Assembly: GCF_032716425.1 (NCBI RefSeq)
Contig: NZ_CP090419.1
Coordinates: 445,001-509,000, forward strand
Length of the DNA: 64,000 bases
Origin: Pseudoalteromonas sp. N1230-9
GTDB taxonomy: Bacteria; Pseudomonadota; Gammaproteobacteria; Enterobacterales; Alteromonadaceae
Reading direction: 5' to 3'
Below, in pieces: positions 46,994-56,028 of this stretch; position 1 is the first letter of the stretch; each line of letters opens with the position of its first letter. The notes beneath the pieces are model-generated. The model had not been told where the DNA came from, searched no databases, and worked only from the letters and a program-made list of their open reading frames with translations. A program made the translations under genes and the position numbers.

Positions 46994-47514
46994 ATAAATT
47001 AGCACGCGGGTTTAGCCTTATTGAGTTGATGGTTGCCTTAGCCGCAGGGGCATTTTTACTTGCTGGTGTGAGTTTGTCATACGCAGCAATTAAAGGCACG
47101 ATTGAAGTTAGTAAAGAGCTTGAAAATGCGCAAGAAGTTATTCGCTATACCAGTAAAGTATTCAACCGCAGCATTAAGCAAACACAGCTTGTACCCTCCA
47201 TTAGTGCGGATAAATCAACCATAACAATCACACAACCAGAGGGCGTGATTGCATGTAATGGCACTTTAACCACGGGCGTTATGACTGAAGTGTATAGCCT
47301 AGATAATAGTAGTTTAATGTGTTCACTCAATGGTGCTGCCGCTGAGCGTTTATTAACGGGCTTAGAAAGCGTGTCGTTTAGCTTATCTGGAGAGCTGGTT
47401 AGTATTGTTGTAAAACCTCAAAAACTACCTGCTCAATTTGGTGCAGGAATTAATATTGATGTTGCTCTAACAAACACTATTTTAGTAAACGCATATGGTG
47501 GAAATAGTGTCTAA
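46990..47514 (+). CDS. pilW: Type IV pilus minor pilin, PilW type
   Basis: Prepilin: MNKLARG leader, then FSLIELMVALAAGAFLLAGVSLSYAA with Glu5. 174 residues, shorter than typical PilW (~270-350), with two cysteines (IACNG, LMCSL). It overlaps the pilV stop (ATGA) and its own 3' end overlaps pilX by 8 nt. PilW, PilV, PilX and FimU form the tip complex that in other species carries PilY1. Confidence 0.82.
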   Translation: MNKLARGFSLIELMVALAAGAFLLAGVSLSYAAIKGTIEVSKELENAQEVIRYTSKVFNRSIKQTQLVPSISADKSTITITQPEGVIACNGTLTTGVMTEVYSLDNSSLMCSLNGAAAERLLTGLESVSFSLSGELVSIVVKPQKLPAQFGAGINIDVALTNTILVNAYGGNSV

Positions 47515-49255
47515 AAAACAACAGGGTTTTACGCTTATAACAGTATTAATTTTAACCGGAATGGCCAGTGTTGTTGTGCTTAGTTCATTACGAGAAAATA
47601 TTGTTCAAGAGCGATTAAGTGGTAATTTCCAGAAAAAGCTCAATAGCCGCCTATTGGCAGAAAAAGGGGTGTTCGAGCAAGCTAAACTACTACAGCAAAC
47701 ATTGAACCGTGAAGGTGTGCTGGCCATAGATGAACTAATTGATAAAACGGGTAATGCCAGTGGTGTAGGGGTGATTGGCGATGATGCAAAATTTACCGCT
47801 TTACTAAGCAAAAACCTTGATGGTGAACTGGAAATTGCAAGTTTAGGTCAACGTTATGCAGGTGATGCTCAAAGCAATTTAGTCGCTCGTTTTAGTGTGC
47901 AAGGGGGCAAAGGGAGTTCGGCATTTACCAATGCAATGGTGGGTTGTAAAGGTGTGAATTTGTCAGGTAGCGGCACCATCGATAGTTACGACTCAAGCAA
48001 AGGAAGCTACGAAGAGACAAAATCGAGTGATGGTGATGTATCGACAATTGATGGCGATTCAGATGTTGTTCTTTCAGGGCATTCACCTATTAAAGGTGAC
48101 GTAAAAGCAACGGGTGTTATTTATTTAAATGGCTCATCTCCGATAATTGGTAATATACGCTCAAATACGGGAGTTAATATTTCATCAGGCAGTGGTTTAC
48201 GTATTGATGGTAACGTATACACGCGAGGTTTTTATATCCATAAAGGTGGTCGGGTATCTGGGGTTGTTAGAGCCAACGGCGATGCTTCTATGCAGTGGTC
48301 AACTTATATTGATAATACACAAGGCGAAAGCTTAGACATTATGTATGGTGGAACGGGTAATTTTAAAGATACCTATAATAATCAGCAAGATGGTGTGCAC
48401 TATAGTAATCGTAAGTTTAACGTGAACCCAAATGTAGAGCCCATCACAGTCGCAGATCCAAGTGCTCCAGATTATGACCCTACAAACCCTGATACAAGCT
48501 GTGATCCTTTAATCATCCCCGAGAAAATGGCACAGCTGCACAGCGACACCGACAGTTATCATTCGCTATCAATTGGGGCTACCCAACAGTTTAAACTAAC
48601 CAATGAAAAGGGCTTTTTTAGCCAGAATGGTAGCCAAGTGATACTCCCAAGTTTAAGTGATGTATTTTTATTTGATACCAAGATTCAAAACCAACCACAT
48701 GGTTCGACAAGTAAGGAATATGTGTTTGCTCTAGACAAGTTAAAATTGACCAGTGATGGAAAAATGGAAGTTTCAGGGGGCGATGTTATTTTATTTATTG
48801 ATGGTGACTTTTCGATGGAAGGGGACACGCGTTTAACGATAAAAAAAGATAGCAGCTTAACGATACTTATCACTGGCAAAATTAATATAGGGGCCGGTGC
48901 GAGTGTGATCACAGAGCAAGAGGGCTTAACGACAAGTGGTCATCCATCGTTGTCATTCTATTCATCATTTACTGGTGTGAATGGGGTGCAATTTAGTGGT
49001 GCTGCAAATCTATATGCGGCAATTTACGCACCTTTAACAACAGTAAAATTATCGGGCAGTGGTGAACTGTTTGGTAGTGTTCGTGGTTCAACGATTACTG
49101 CCTCAGGGGGCAGTGGCGCTCACTATGATGCTGGCCTTTTAAAAGTGCAAAATGGTGGAAAACCATCAACGCCTGCTCGAATCGTGTTTTTAGGTTGGCG
49201 TTATAAAACTGAAGAAACTATTCAACAAAACAGTGAAGGCACGTCTACTAACTAG
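47507..49255 (+). CDS. Large PilX-like tip pilin with ~400-residue extension
   Basis: N-terminus MSKKQQG then FTLITVLILTGMASVVVLSSLRENIVQERLSGN is PilX/GspK-like: leader Gly, no Glu at +5 (Thr instead), and the ERLSGN/LAEKG motif. Typical PilX is ~200 residues; this is 582. After ~160 residues the rest is Gly/Ser/Thr-rich and repetitive in short beta-rich units (SGSGTIDS, DVVLSGHSPIKGDV, INISSGSG…, LFGSVRGSTITASGGSG), suggesting a beta-helix or adhesin-like domain; it resembles what is catalogued as DUF7305. GTG 47507 is preferred over ATG 47495 on leader length. No pilY1 gene follows; the operon ends here. Confidence 0.82.
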   Translation: MSKKQQGFTLITVLILTGMASVVVLSSLRENIVQERLSGNFQKKLNSRLLAEKGVFEQAKLLQQTLNREGVLAIDELIDKTGNASGVGVIGDDAKFTALLSKNLDGELEIASLGQRYAGDAQSNLVARFSVQGGKGSSAFTNAMVGCKGVNLSGSGTIDSYDSSKGSYEETKSSDGDVSTIDGDSDVVLSGHSPIKGDVKATGVIYLNGSSPIIGNIRSNTGVNISSGSGLRIDGNVYTRGFYIHKGGRVSGVVRANGDASMQWSTYIDNTQGESLDIMYGGTGNFKDTYNNQQDGVHYSNRKFNVNPNVEPITVADPSAPDYDPTNPDTSCDPLIIPEKMAQLHSDTDSYHSLSIGATQQFKLTNEKGFFSQNGSQVILPSLSDVFLFDTKIQNQPHGSTSKEYVFALDKLKLTSDGKMEVSGGDVILFIDGDFSMEGDTRLTIKKDSSLTILITGKINIGAGASVITEQEGLTTSGHPSLSFYSSFTGVNGVQFSGAANLYAAIYAPLTTVKLSGSGELFGSVRGSTITASGGSGAHYDAGLLKVQNGGKPSTPARIVFLGWRYKTEETIQQNSEGTSTN

Positions 49256-49387
49256 CTATAAATAGTGTCAGGTCAACTAGTTGCCCTGACACGTTAAAAA
49301 AATTTAATTTCATTTAAACCTTTTGAATCTCCCCTTACGTCTAATACACTAAATTCACAATAATAATCATAAAGGACGACATCCAGG

Positions 49388-49939
49388 ATGTTGATAGATG
49401 CAGAACAAGCGTTCGTCCAGCAAAGTGAGCATGCCTTAATTGAACGCGTTAAAAGCGGTGATCAAGGTGCTTATGCAACACTTTATGAGTTGCATGTGAA
49501 GCGGGTTTATAGCCTTTGTTTGCGATTACTTGCAGATAAAGAGCACGCCGAAGATGCAACACAAGAAGTGTTTGTGCAGTTATGGCACAAAATAGCGAAC
49601 TTTGATGGGCGTTCACAGTTTTCAACATGGTTACACAGTGTCACCAGTAATATTGCGATTAGCTATATTCGCAAACACAAAAGCTGGTTTCAGAAAGTAG
49701 TGAGTTTTGAGCAAAGCGGTATGGATGAGCAAAGTGCAGCTGATTGCAACGGTTTTAATGGTCTCGATAAATTAGTGCTGAGACTACCTGAGCGAGCACG
49801 TATGGTTTTTGTGCTCCATGCTATTGAAGGCTATCGCCATGAAGAAATAGCAAGCATGCTTGATATGGCAGTCGGTTCAAGTAAATCGCAATTTCACCGT
49901 GCAAGGCAGTTATTAAAAGAGTGGTATGAAAATGAGTAA
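49388..49939 (+). CDS. ECF sigma factor (RpoE-like)
   Basis: Extracytoplasmic-function sigma factor with region 2 (YSLCLRLLADKEHAEDATQEVFVQLW) and region 4 (LPERARMVFVLHAIEGYRHEEIASML, then SSKSQFHRARQLL). 183 residues, typical. AAAGGA lies upstream of the ATG. It overlaps a small membrane protein (probable anti-sigma) by 14 nt, and a DUF4097 protein follows. The three-gene unit lies between rplI/pilin genes and dnaB. Confidence 0.92.
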   Translation: MLIDAEQAFVQQSEHALIERVKSGDQGAYATLYELHVKRVYSLCLRLLADKEHAEDATQEVFVQLWHKIANFDGRSQFSTWLHSVTSNIAISYIRKHKSWFQKVVSFEQSGMDEQSAADCNGFNGLDKLVLRLPERARMVFVLHAIEGYRHEEIASMLDMAVGSSKSQFHRARQLLKEWYENE

Positions 49940-50414
49940 GCCAGAATTTGAACAATTTTTAAATGACTCGCTTAATCAAAAGCAAGATATTGGTCCAGAA
50001 AAAGATCTCTGGCAGGGTATTGAGCGAGCAATTGCAAGGCCGCAAACGCAGCAATCAGATAAGCCAACGCATGGCTGGAATAAGCTCGCTGCTGTTGCCG
50101 CTTGTTGTATTGCAGCACTTTTAACTGTGCAGCTTTTTGTAGGCCAACACGGTGAGTCAAACAGCATGATGGCAATGAGCAATTATTTTACTAAGCAAAA
50201 GCAAGGTTTATTAGTGCAGTATCAAAACCAACCTGCATTAACAGATAACTGGCAGCAACAGTTAAAAGAGTTAGAAGAAGCTGAGAGTGCCATCAAGCAG
50301 GCTCTCGAGAATGAACCAGAAAACCCTGCTTTATTACAAATGCTATCGCAGGTTTATCAGCAACAATTAGATTTAATTAACAAGGTGCATGCACCGAAGT
50401 GGCAAACGATTTAG
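49926..50414 (+). CDS. Probable anti-sigma factor, membrane-bound
   Basis: 162 residues: a cytoplasmic N-terminus (~1-50), one membrane helix (~53-70, LAAVAACCIAALLTVQLFVG) and a helical periplasmic tail (~80-162, Gln/Leu/Glu-rich). Topology and the 14-nt overlap with the ECF gene fit an anti-sigma factor; no ZAS zinc motif (HxxxCxxC) is present. Function is inferred from position. Lys/Gln/Leu runs near the end suggest a coiled coil. Confidence 0.7.
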   Translation: MKMSKPEFEQFLNDSLNQKQDIGPEKDLWQGIERAIARPQTQQSDKPTHGWNKLAAVAACCIAALLTVQLFVGQHGESNSMMAMSNYFTKQKQGLLVQYQNQPALTDNWQQQLKELEEAESAIKQALENEPENPALLQMLSQVYQQQLDLINKVHAPKWQTI

Positions 50415-50425
50415 GAGTAACAATT

Positions 50426-51367
50426 ATGAAATTACTAGTCTTAACATTAGGATTACTGCCACTGATGGCAATGGCAGGACAAACCATTAATGAACAAATT
50501 GATGTACCTGCAAATAAACGCATTTTTATTGAAAACCAACGTGGTGATGTGCGCATTGAAGGGTGGGATAAACCACAACTTAAAATCGAAGGTGAGCTTG
50601 ACGATAAAGCACAAGGTTATCGTTTAGAGGTTGAAGGCAGCCGTGTTGAATTTATCGTAAAAATGCCGCGTAACTTAAGTGGTTGGAATAGCGGCGATGG
50701 CTCTCGTTTAACTATTTACATGCCAAAAAGCAGTGAGCTTGAGTTTGCTGGGGTGAATGTAACGGTCAGTGCCAAAGAGCTTGAAGCGGGCGCTGAGATC
50801 GATACCGTCAATGGCGATATTACAGTGCACAATATAAGTGGCAACATGAGCTTTGAAACGGTCAATGGGGATGTAAATGCTCATGACCTGAACGGAGATA
50901 TTCGCTTTGAAACCGTCAATGGCGAAATTAACGATAAAAACTCGCTAGGTGCTTTACGTTTTACCGCGGTGAATGGCGACATTAAGTCAAAGACCAAAGC
51001 GCAAGATGTGCGTCTTGAAAACGTAAACGGTGATATCGACTTTGCTTTTGATGCAATTAAAAAGCTGCGTATCAATACCGTAAACGGTGAAGCAGAAGTT
51101 CACATCAATAAGCTGCTTGAAGATGCTAATATTCGTTTTGAATCAGTTAGTGGTGATGCGGAGTTTTACTTCCCAACTGATGTATCGGCAAAGTTTGAAA
51201 TTGAAGCGCATGCTAACGGTAAAATTGTAAATGAGCTCAGTAGTGACAAAGCGACTAAAGCGAAATACGGCCCATCTAGCGATTTAGAATTTAGTATTAA
51301 CGGTGGGGATGCTGATATTGAAATGGATACCATTAGCGGGCGTATTGAACTTCGTAAACAGAAATAA
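50426..51367 (+). CDS. DUF4097 adhesin-like repeat protein, exported
   Basis: 313 residues with a Sec signal (MKLLVLTLGLLPLMAMA, ~1-17) and a DUF4097 beta-helix-like body. It repeats short units of the form ETVNGDI / TVNGEI / NVNGDI about every 16-20 residues (nucleotides ~50800-51100). ATG 50426 has GGAG upstream; an earlier in-frame ATG at 50399 would add nine residues before the signal. Third gene after an ECF sigma and a probable anti-sigma, so it is a likely target or sensor of that system. Function unknown. Confidence 0.85.
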   Translation: MKLLVLTLGLLPLMAMAGQTINEQIDVPANKRIFIENQRGDVRIEGWDKPQLKIEGELDDKAQGYRLEVEGSRVEFIVKMPRNLSGWNSGDGSRLTIYMPKSSELEFAGVNVTVSAKELEAGAEIDTVNGDITVHNISGNMSFETVNGDVNAHDLNGDIRFETVNGEINDKNSLGALRFTAVNGDIKSKTKAQDVRLENVNGDIDFAFDAIKKLRINTVNGEAEVHINKLLEDANIRFESVSGDAEFYFPTDVSAKFEIEAHANGKIVNELSSDKATKAKYGPSSDLEFSINGGDADIEMDTISGRIELRKQK

Positions 51368-51376
51368 CGATTACAG

Positions 51377-51411
51377 TTCACTCAATTACAATATTTCACT
51401 CAATTACAATA
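51377..51411. repeat. Tandem 17-bp direct repeat
   Basis: TTCACTCAATTACAATA occurs twice with a one-base gap (period 18) just after the DUF4097 gene. It abuts the terminator stem. Probably a local duplication. Confidence 0.6.
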
Positions 51412-51440
51412 AAGCGGGAAGTTTTCCCGCTTTACTATTT
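51411..51440 (+). terminator. Intrinsic terminator after the ECF/DUF4097 operon
   Basis: AAAGCGGGAA / TTCCCGCTTT with a 3-nt loop and a short T/A-rich tail. Confidence 0.82.
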
Positions 51441-51496
51441 GCACAGCCTTTGCAAGTCGATAGAATAGAGCCATTCAATTTTAGTTTTGTGATGTT

Positions 51497-52876
51497 ATGG
51501 CCAAACCAGATAAGCAAGTCGATACCTTAAAAGTCCCTCCCCATTCAATAGAAGCTGAGCAATCTGTTTTAGGTGGTTTAATGCTTGATAATCAAGCGTT
51601 TGACCGTGTTGCTGAGTTAGTGGTTGCACAGGATTTTTATACCCGCACCCATAAGCTGATTTTTGAAGCTATGGTGAGCCTTGCTGAAGGTGGTGATCCG
51701 ATTGACTTAATCACTATTTCTGAAAATTTAGAAAAAAACAATCAGTTAAGCAGTATAGGTGGTTTCGCCTACCTTGCTGAAATAGCGAAGAACACACCAA
51801 GTGCGGCAAACATTGATGCTTACGCGAATATCGTGCGTGAGCGTGCTGTTATCCGTGAAATGATTGGTGTTGCAAACGAAATTGCCGAAGCCGGTTTTAG
51901 CCCAGAAGGGCGTACCAGCCATGACTTACTCGACTTCGCTGAAAGTAAAGTATTCAAAATTGCCGAGCAGCGTACAAAAAGCACTGAAGGCCCACAGAGC
52001 TTACACAGCATTCTAGAAAAAACTGTTGATAAGATTGAAGAGCTTTACCAGTCGCCGCAAGATGGTGTAACGGGTGTTAGTACGGGGTATGCCGATCTAG
52101 ATAAAATGACGGCGGGTATGCAGCCTTCAGACCTTATTATCGTGGCGGCACGTCCATCGATGGGTAAAACCACCTTTGCGATGAACTTAGCGGAACACGC
52201 TGCAATGACACAAGATAAGCCAGTACTTATTTACTCACTAGAGATGCCGTCAGAGCAAATCATGATGAGGATGCTGGCATCGCTAGGCCGAATTAATCAA
52301 ACTAAGGTTCGTACCGGTCAGCTTGATGACGACGATTGGGCGCGTCTGTCGTCAACCATGGGCTTGTTAATGGAAAAAGGTAAGATGTATGTTGATGATG
52401 CATCGGGCCTAACTCCAACGGATGTGCGCTCGCGTGCGCGCCGTATTGCTCGAGACCATGGCGGTATTAGTATGATCATGGTCGATTACTTGCAGTTAAT
52501 GCGTGTGCCAAGCTTGTCGGATAACCGTACCTTAGAGATTGCTGAAATCTCACGTTCATTAAAAGCACTGGCAAAAGAACTGCAATGTCCGGTTATTGCA
52601 CTATCGCAGCTTAACCGTACCCTAGAGCAACGTGCCGATAAACGCCCAATCAACTCCGACTTACGTGAATCGGGCTCAATCGAGCAGGATGCCGACTTAA
52701 TCATGTTTATTTACCGTGATGAAGTATATAACGAAGACAGTACAGAAAAAGGCGTGGCCGAAATCATCATAGGTAAGCAACGTAACGGCCCGATCGGTAA
52801 AGTACGTTTAACCTTCCAAGGTCAATTCTCGCGTTTTGATAACTACGCGGGTCCTGCAATGGATGATGAATATTAA
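51497..52876 (+). CDS. dnaB: Replicative DNA helicase DnaB
   Basis: Hexameric 5'-3' helicase of the replication fork. N-terminal domain (PPHSIEAEQSVLGGLM...), linker, then the RecA-like motor with Walker A ARPSMGKTTFA (~216) and Walker B IIMVDYLQLM-type segment. 459 residues, close to E. coli (471). Its stop overlaps the alr start by one base (TAATG), so the pair is translationally coupled. Confidence 0.98.
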   Translation: MAKPDKQVDTLKVPPHSIEAEQSVLGGLMLDNQAFDRVAELVVAQDFYTRTHKLIFEAMVSLAEGGDPIDLITISENLEKNNQLSSIGGFAYLAEIAKNTPSAANIDAYANIVRERAVIREMIGVANEIAEAGFSPEGRTSHDLLDFAESKVFKIAEQRTKSTEGPQSLHSILEKTVDKIEELYQSPQDGVTGVSTGYADLDKMTAGMQPSDLIIVAARPSMGKTTFAMNLAEHAAMTQDKPVLIYSLEMPSEQIMMRMLASLGRINQTKVRTGQLDDDDWARLSSTMGLLMEKGKMYVDDASGLTPTDVRSRARRIARDHGGISMIMVDYLQLMRVPSLSDNRTLEIAEISRSLKALAKELQCPVIALSQLNRTLEQRADKRPINSDLRESGSIEQDADLIMFIYRDEVYNEDSTEKGVAEIIIGKQRNGPIGKVRLTFQGQFSRFDNYAGPAMDDEY

Positions 52877-53955
52877 TGCGTTTAGCCATTGCTGAAATTA
52901 ACCTAAAAGCGCTTGCTCACAATTTAGCACAGGTGAAGCGCTTTGCACCTGATTGCAAAGTAATGGCTGTATTAAAAGCGAATGCTTATGGTCATGGCTT
53001 AGTTAAAATCGCCCAATACTTAAATGATGCGGATGCATTTGCGGTTGCACGCATTGACGAAGCGCTAGCGCTTCGTGCCGGTGGATTGACAAAACCTATA
53101 GTGTTGCTTGAAGGCTTTTTTCATAAAGATGATTTACCCATTCTTTTAGCGAATAATTTTCAAACCATTATTCATGATGAAAATCAGCTAAAAGTGCTTG
53201 AAGAAGCACAGTTAGATGCGCCTATTGCTTGTTGGTTAAAAGTGAATACCGGCATGCATCGTTTAGGTATTTCACCGTCACAGTTTGAAGGGTTTTATAG
53301 CCGCCTAAAAGCCAGTAAAAATGCGCACAATAACATTAAGTTGATGACTCATTTTTCATGTGCTGATGATATTAACGATGATAAAACTGCGCAGCAGATT
53401 GCTTTGTTTGATGGCTTGGTTGCAGGAAAAGGTCAGCGTCATTGCTTGGCAAACTCCGCAGGCATTATCGCATGGCCTAACGGACATGGTGACTGGGTTC
53501 GACCAGGGCTGATGCTGTATGGGGTGTCGCCTATGCTAAATAGTATTGGTCAACAACATGGCTTAGAACCTGTGATGCGTTTAAAAACCCGTGTTATTGC
53601 GATTCGTGATGTTGACGCGAATCAGTGTGTTGGTTATGGCGGTCGTTGGCACAGCGATAAACCAACCAAGCTTGCTGTGGTCGCGATGGGGTATGGTGAT
53701 GGTTATCCACGACACGCAGAGCAGGGCACACCGGTCGTTATTAAATCACAACGTTACGGCATTGTTGGCAGTGTGGCGATGGATATGATCACGGTTGATA
53801 TTGGTGATAACCTCGACAATATCAAAGTGGGTGATGAAGTGATCATGTGGGGGCCTGAGCTTCCCGTTGAAGAAGTTGCCCAGTGCGCGACAACCATTCC
53901 TTATGAGTTACTCTGTAATATTACCCCACGCGTAAGCTACGAGTATCAAGAGTAA
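52876..53955 (+). CDS. alr: Alanine racemase
   Basis: PLP enzyme giving D-alanine for peptidoglycan. The PLP lysine is in VLKANAYGHG (Lys34). The C-terminal domain has the catalytic-Tyr segment VAMGYGDGYPRH (~265) and MDMITVDIG. 359 residues matches E. coli Alr/DadX. Its location after dnaB is the same as in many gammaproteobacteria. Confidence 0.97.
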   Translation: MRLAIAEINLKALAHNLAQVKRFAPDCKVMAVLKANAYGHGLVKIAQYLNDADAFAVARIDEALALRAGGLTKPIVLLEGFFHKDDLPILLANNFQTIIHDENQLKVLEEAQLDAPIACWLKVNTGMHRLGISPSQFEGFYSRLKASKNAHNNIKLMTHFSCADDINDDKTAQQIALFDGLVAGKGQRHCLANSAGIIAWPNGHGDWVRPGLMLYGVSPMLNSIGQQHGLEPVMRLKTRVIAIRDVDANQCVGYGGRWHSDKPTKLAVVAMGYGDGYPRHAEQGTPVVIKSQRYGIVGSVAMDMITVDIGDNLDNIKVGDEVIMWGPELPVEEVAQCATTIPYELLCNITPRVSYEYQE

Positions 53956-53963
53956 CCTTGTAG

Positions 53964-54203
53964 TTACTCTTTAATGAAATACACGTCGGTAAACCCCATT
54001 CGTGCAAACTCTTGATCACGAAAGTTACGCACTGCTGAGGAGCCTTTTGAAGTCATTTCGACTTGCTGCTCCATTTTTAAATAACTTGTTAAATCAATAC
54101 CTTCAGCCGCTGCAATCGCATGGTACATATCGCGGTATTTATCTTTAGCAAAATTGATTTCGCGAGGTTGGTTTTTAAATTTGTAAGTGATGCGGCGTGC
54201 CAT
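53964..54203 (-). CDS. Small conserved protein, DUF2960 type
   Basis: 79 residues (MARRITYKFKNQPREINFAKDKY..., ending GFTDVYFIKE), with no signal or membrane segment. The pattern matches the DUF2960 family of marine gammaproteobacteria; function unknown. It converges on alr with an 8-bp gap. GAGGA precedes the ATG. Confidence 0.75.
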   Translation of the reverse strand: MARRITYKFKNQPREINFAKDKYRDMYHAIAAAEGIDLTSYLKMEQQVEMTSKGSSAVRNFRDQEFARMGFTDVYFIKE

Positions 54204-54318
54204 TATGAATCCTCAAAGTTTATCGGGGCTGATTTTACACTAAAAACTAGCCATAGCCATGACTTGTTAGTATAAGCGGGTTACAATGCCATACTTTTCA
54301 AAGACTCGGTAACTCATA

Positions 54319-54576
54319 ATGAAACTTTCAGTAGAGATCAGTAAGTACCCACTACATCAAGACTACATTCCATTTATCAAAGGTTTTATTGACCGTGTAA
54401 ACAGTTATGAAGGGCTTAAAGTAATCACCAATACCTTGTCTACCCAGATTTTCGGTGATTATGATTTAGTGATGTCTGTATTGAATACTGAAATCAAACG
54501 TTCTTATGAAGAGTTTGGTAAAGCGATTTTTGTGTGTAAGTTTTTACATGGCGATTTATCGCCTAGCGATGATTAA
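54319..54576 (+). CDS. YkoF-like thiamine-related binding protein
   Basis: 85 residues (VEISKYPLHQDYIPFIKGFIDRV..., NTLSTQIFGDY, IFVCKFLHGDLSP), resembling single-domain YkoF/MTH1187-type proteins that bind thiamine or hydroxymethylpyrimidine. It starts an operon with a PnuC-type transporter (22 bp later) and a kinase of the thiamine/choline kinase family, which supports a vitamin-B1 role. No TPP riboswitch is visible upstream. Confidence 0.72.
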   Translation: MKLSVEISKYPLHQDYIPFIKGFIDRVNSYEGLKVITNTLSTQIFGDYDLVMSVLNTEIKRSYEEFGKAIFVCKFLHGDLSPSDD

Positions 54577-54598
54577 TACCACAAGGTTACAGTAAAGC

Positions 54599-55222
54599 AT
54601 GGATTTTTTGACAGACACGTTTGCAGGATTTACTGCGATGTCTCTTTGGGAATATATTGCAGTTGCACTGTCAATGGCGTATTTACTACTTGCGATTAAA
54701 GAAAGCCTGTGGTGCTGGCCCGCCGCTTTTATAAGTACCTTTATTTATACCGTAATGTATTGGAATGGCGCTCTTTTGATGGAGTCGCTACTTAATTTTT
54801 ATTACATGTATATGGCGGTATATGGGTGGATGGTCTGGCGTCGAGGGATGAATAATAAAGATCATCTTCCGATTATTTCATGGTCGTTAAAAAAACATGC
54901 TGTTATCTTGCTTTTAACCTCATTAATTTCAGTGATTATTGGCTTTGTAATGGCTAATTATACCCATGCTGATTTTGCCTACCTTGATAGTTTTACAACC
55001 TGTTTTGCTGTTGTTACGACTTATTTGGTTGCTAAAAAGGTGCTCGAAAATTGGTTATACTGGATTGTGATTGATGCTGCATCAATGTACCTGTACTTTG
55101 AAAAAGGGTATTACCCAACACTCGTTTTATTTGTTTTTTATACGGTTATGGCGGCGTGGGGCTTTAAAACTTGGTATGAAGAATACGAGCAACATCAAGC
55201 TAAGCCACTTGCACAGCTATAA
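54599..55222 (+). CDS. pnuC: PnuC-family vitamin transporter, probably thiamine (PnuT)
   Basis: 207-residue membrane protein with about seven helices and the PnuC signature around LLNFYYMYMAVYGWMVWRRG (~62-82). PnuC proteins carry nicotinamide riboside, and PnuT members carry thiamine, by facilitated diffusion with metabolic trapping by a kinase. The adjacent overlapping kinase gene and the YkoF-like gene favour the thiamine form. The stop overlaps the kinase start by one base. Confidence 0.85.
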   Translation: MDFLTDTFAGFTAMSLWEYIAVALSMAYLLLAIKESLWCWPAAFISTFIYTVMYWNGALLMESLLNFYYMYMAVYGWMVWRRGMNNKDHLPIISWSLKKHAVILLLTSLISVIIGFVMANYTHADFAYLDSFTTCFAVVTTYLVAKKVLENWLYWIVIDAASMYLYFEKGYYPTLVLFVFYTVMAAWGFKTWYEEYEQHQAKPLAQL

Positions 55223-56028
55223 TGAAAACAGAGCAACAAATTCATGCGCTATTTACGCGCTTTAACTCACGTTTAGTTATTACTTCAATCAGCCCGCTGG
55301 TTGAGGGGCTAAGCAATGATAACTACCTAGTTAAAACAGCAAGCCAAGATTTTTTGGTTAAGCACTATCGCGACCACTGGCCGGCGATAGGCCTTGCAGC
55401 GCAAGGGCATTTTGCAAAGCAAAGCTGCTGCCCAGCCCCACTTTGGTTAGAGCAAGCAACCGATACGGCTATTTTCGAATACGTGGCAGGCAGCATTGCC
55501 AGCGGTGATTTTTGTAGTAGCTTATTGCCCGACTTAGTTAATTTACATCGTTATCCTGTGCTAACCGAGCCGATGGATATTGCCTACGAAATTAATTACT
55601 ACCAGCAAACAGCGCGTTATCAGCAACATGCTGAGTTAATTAAGCAGTCTCTGGCTTATATTGCTTCAGCGCCTAAAGACATGGGTTTTTGTCATAATGA
55701 TTTAGTGAAAGAAAATATCATTGTGAATGAGACGGGTATGTTTTTAATCGACTTTGAATATGCCAAAAGTAATGATGTTTATTTTGACTTGGCTGCGCTG
55801 GTGGTGAGTTTTGGACTCAATGATTCGCAGCAACTGCAGTTACTTAAAAACTACCAATCACTTGTGTGCGAACACCGTGAATTCAGCTTATCGCTTGAAA
55901 AGCTCGCTGCGTTTCATGCTGTATTTTTACTATTGTGTATTTGTTGGTATGAACAACGCGGTGCAATGGATAAAGTGGCGCCACTGCTTACACAGCTTAA
56001 CCACTTTATTAAGGAAGTAAAAAATTAA
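55222..56028 (+). CDS. Phosphotransferase, thiamine/choline-kinase family
   Basis: 268-residue APH-fold kinase. The catalytic loop is FCHNDLVKENIIV (~156-168) and the metal-binding motif LIDFEYAKSNDVYFDLAAL follows. It is coupled to the PnuC gene by a one-base overlap (TAATG). By context it most likely phosphorylates imported thiamine (ThiK-like) and traps it; choline or ethanolamine cannot be excluded. It converges on a small HTH gene, overlapping its 3' end by 4 bp. Confidence 0.8.
   Translation: MKTEQQIHALFTRFNSRLVITSISPLVEGLSNDNYLVKTASQDFLVKHYRDHWPAIGLAAQGHFAKQSCCPAPLWLEQATDTAIFEYVAGSIASGDFCSSLLPDLVNLHRYPVLTEPMDIAYEINYYQQTARYQQHAELIKQSLAYIASAPKDMGFCHNDLVKENIIVNETGMFLIDFEYAKSNDVYFDLAALVVSFGLNDSQQLQLLKNYQSLVCEHREFSLSLEKLAAFHAVFLLLCICWYEQRGAMDKVAPLLTQLNHFIKEVKN

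Noticed and set aside
51377..51411. Two 17-bp repeats as a mini CRISPR
   Set aside because: Only two copies, a one-base spacer and no cas gene; it is a local duplication.
54204..54318. TPP riboswitch before the YkoF-like gene
   Set aside because: The conserved CTGAGA and ACCTGA elements are missing and no three-way junction can be drawn.
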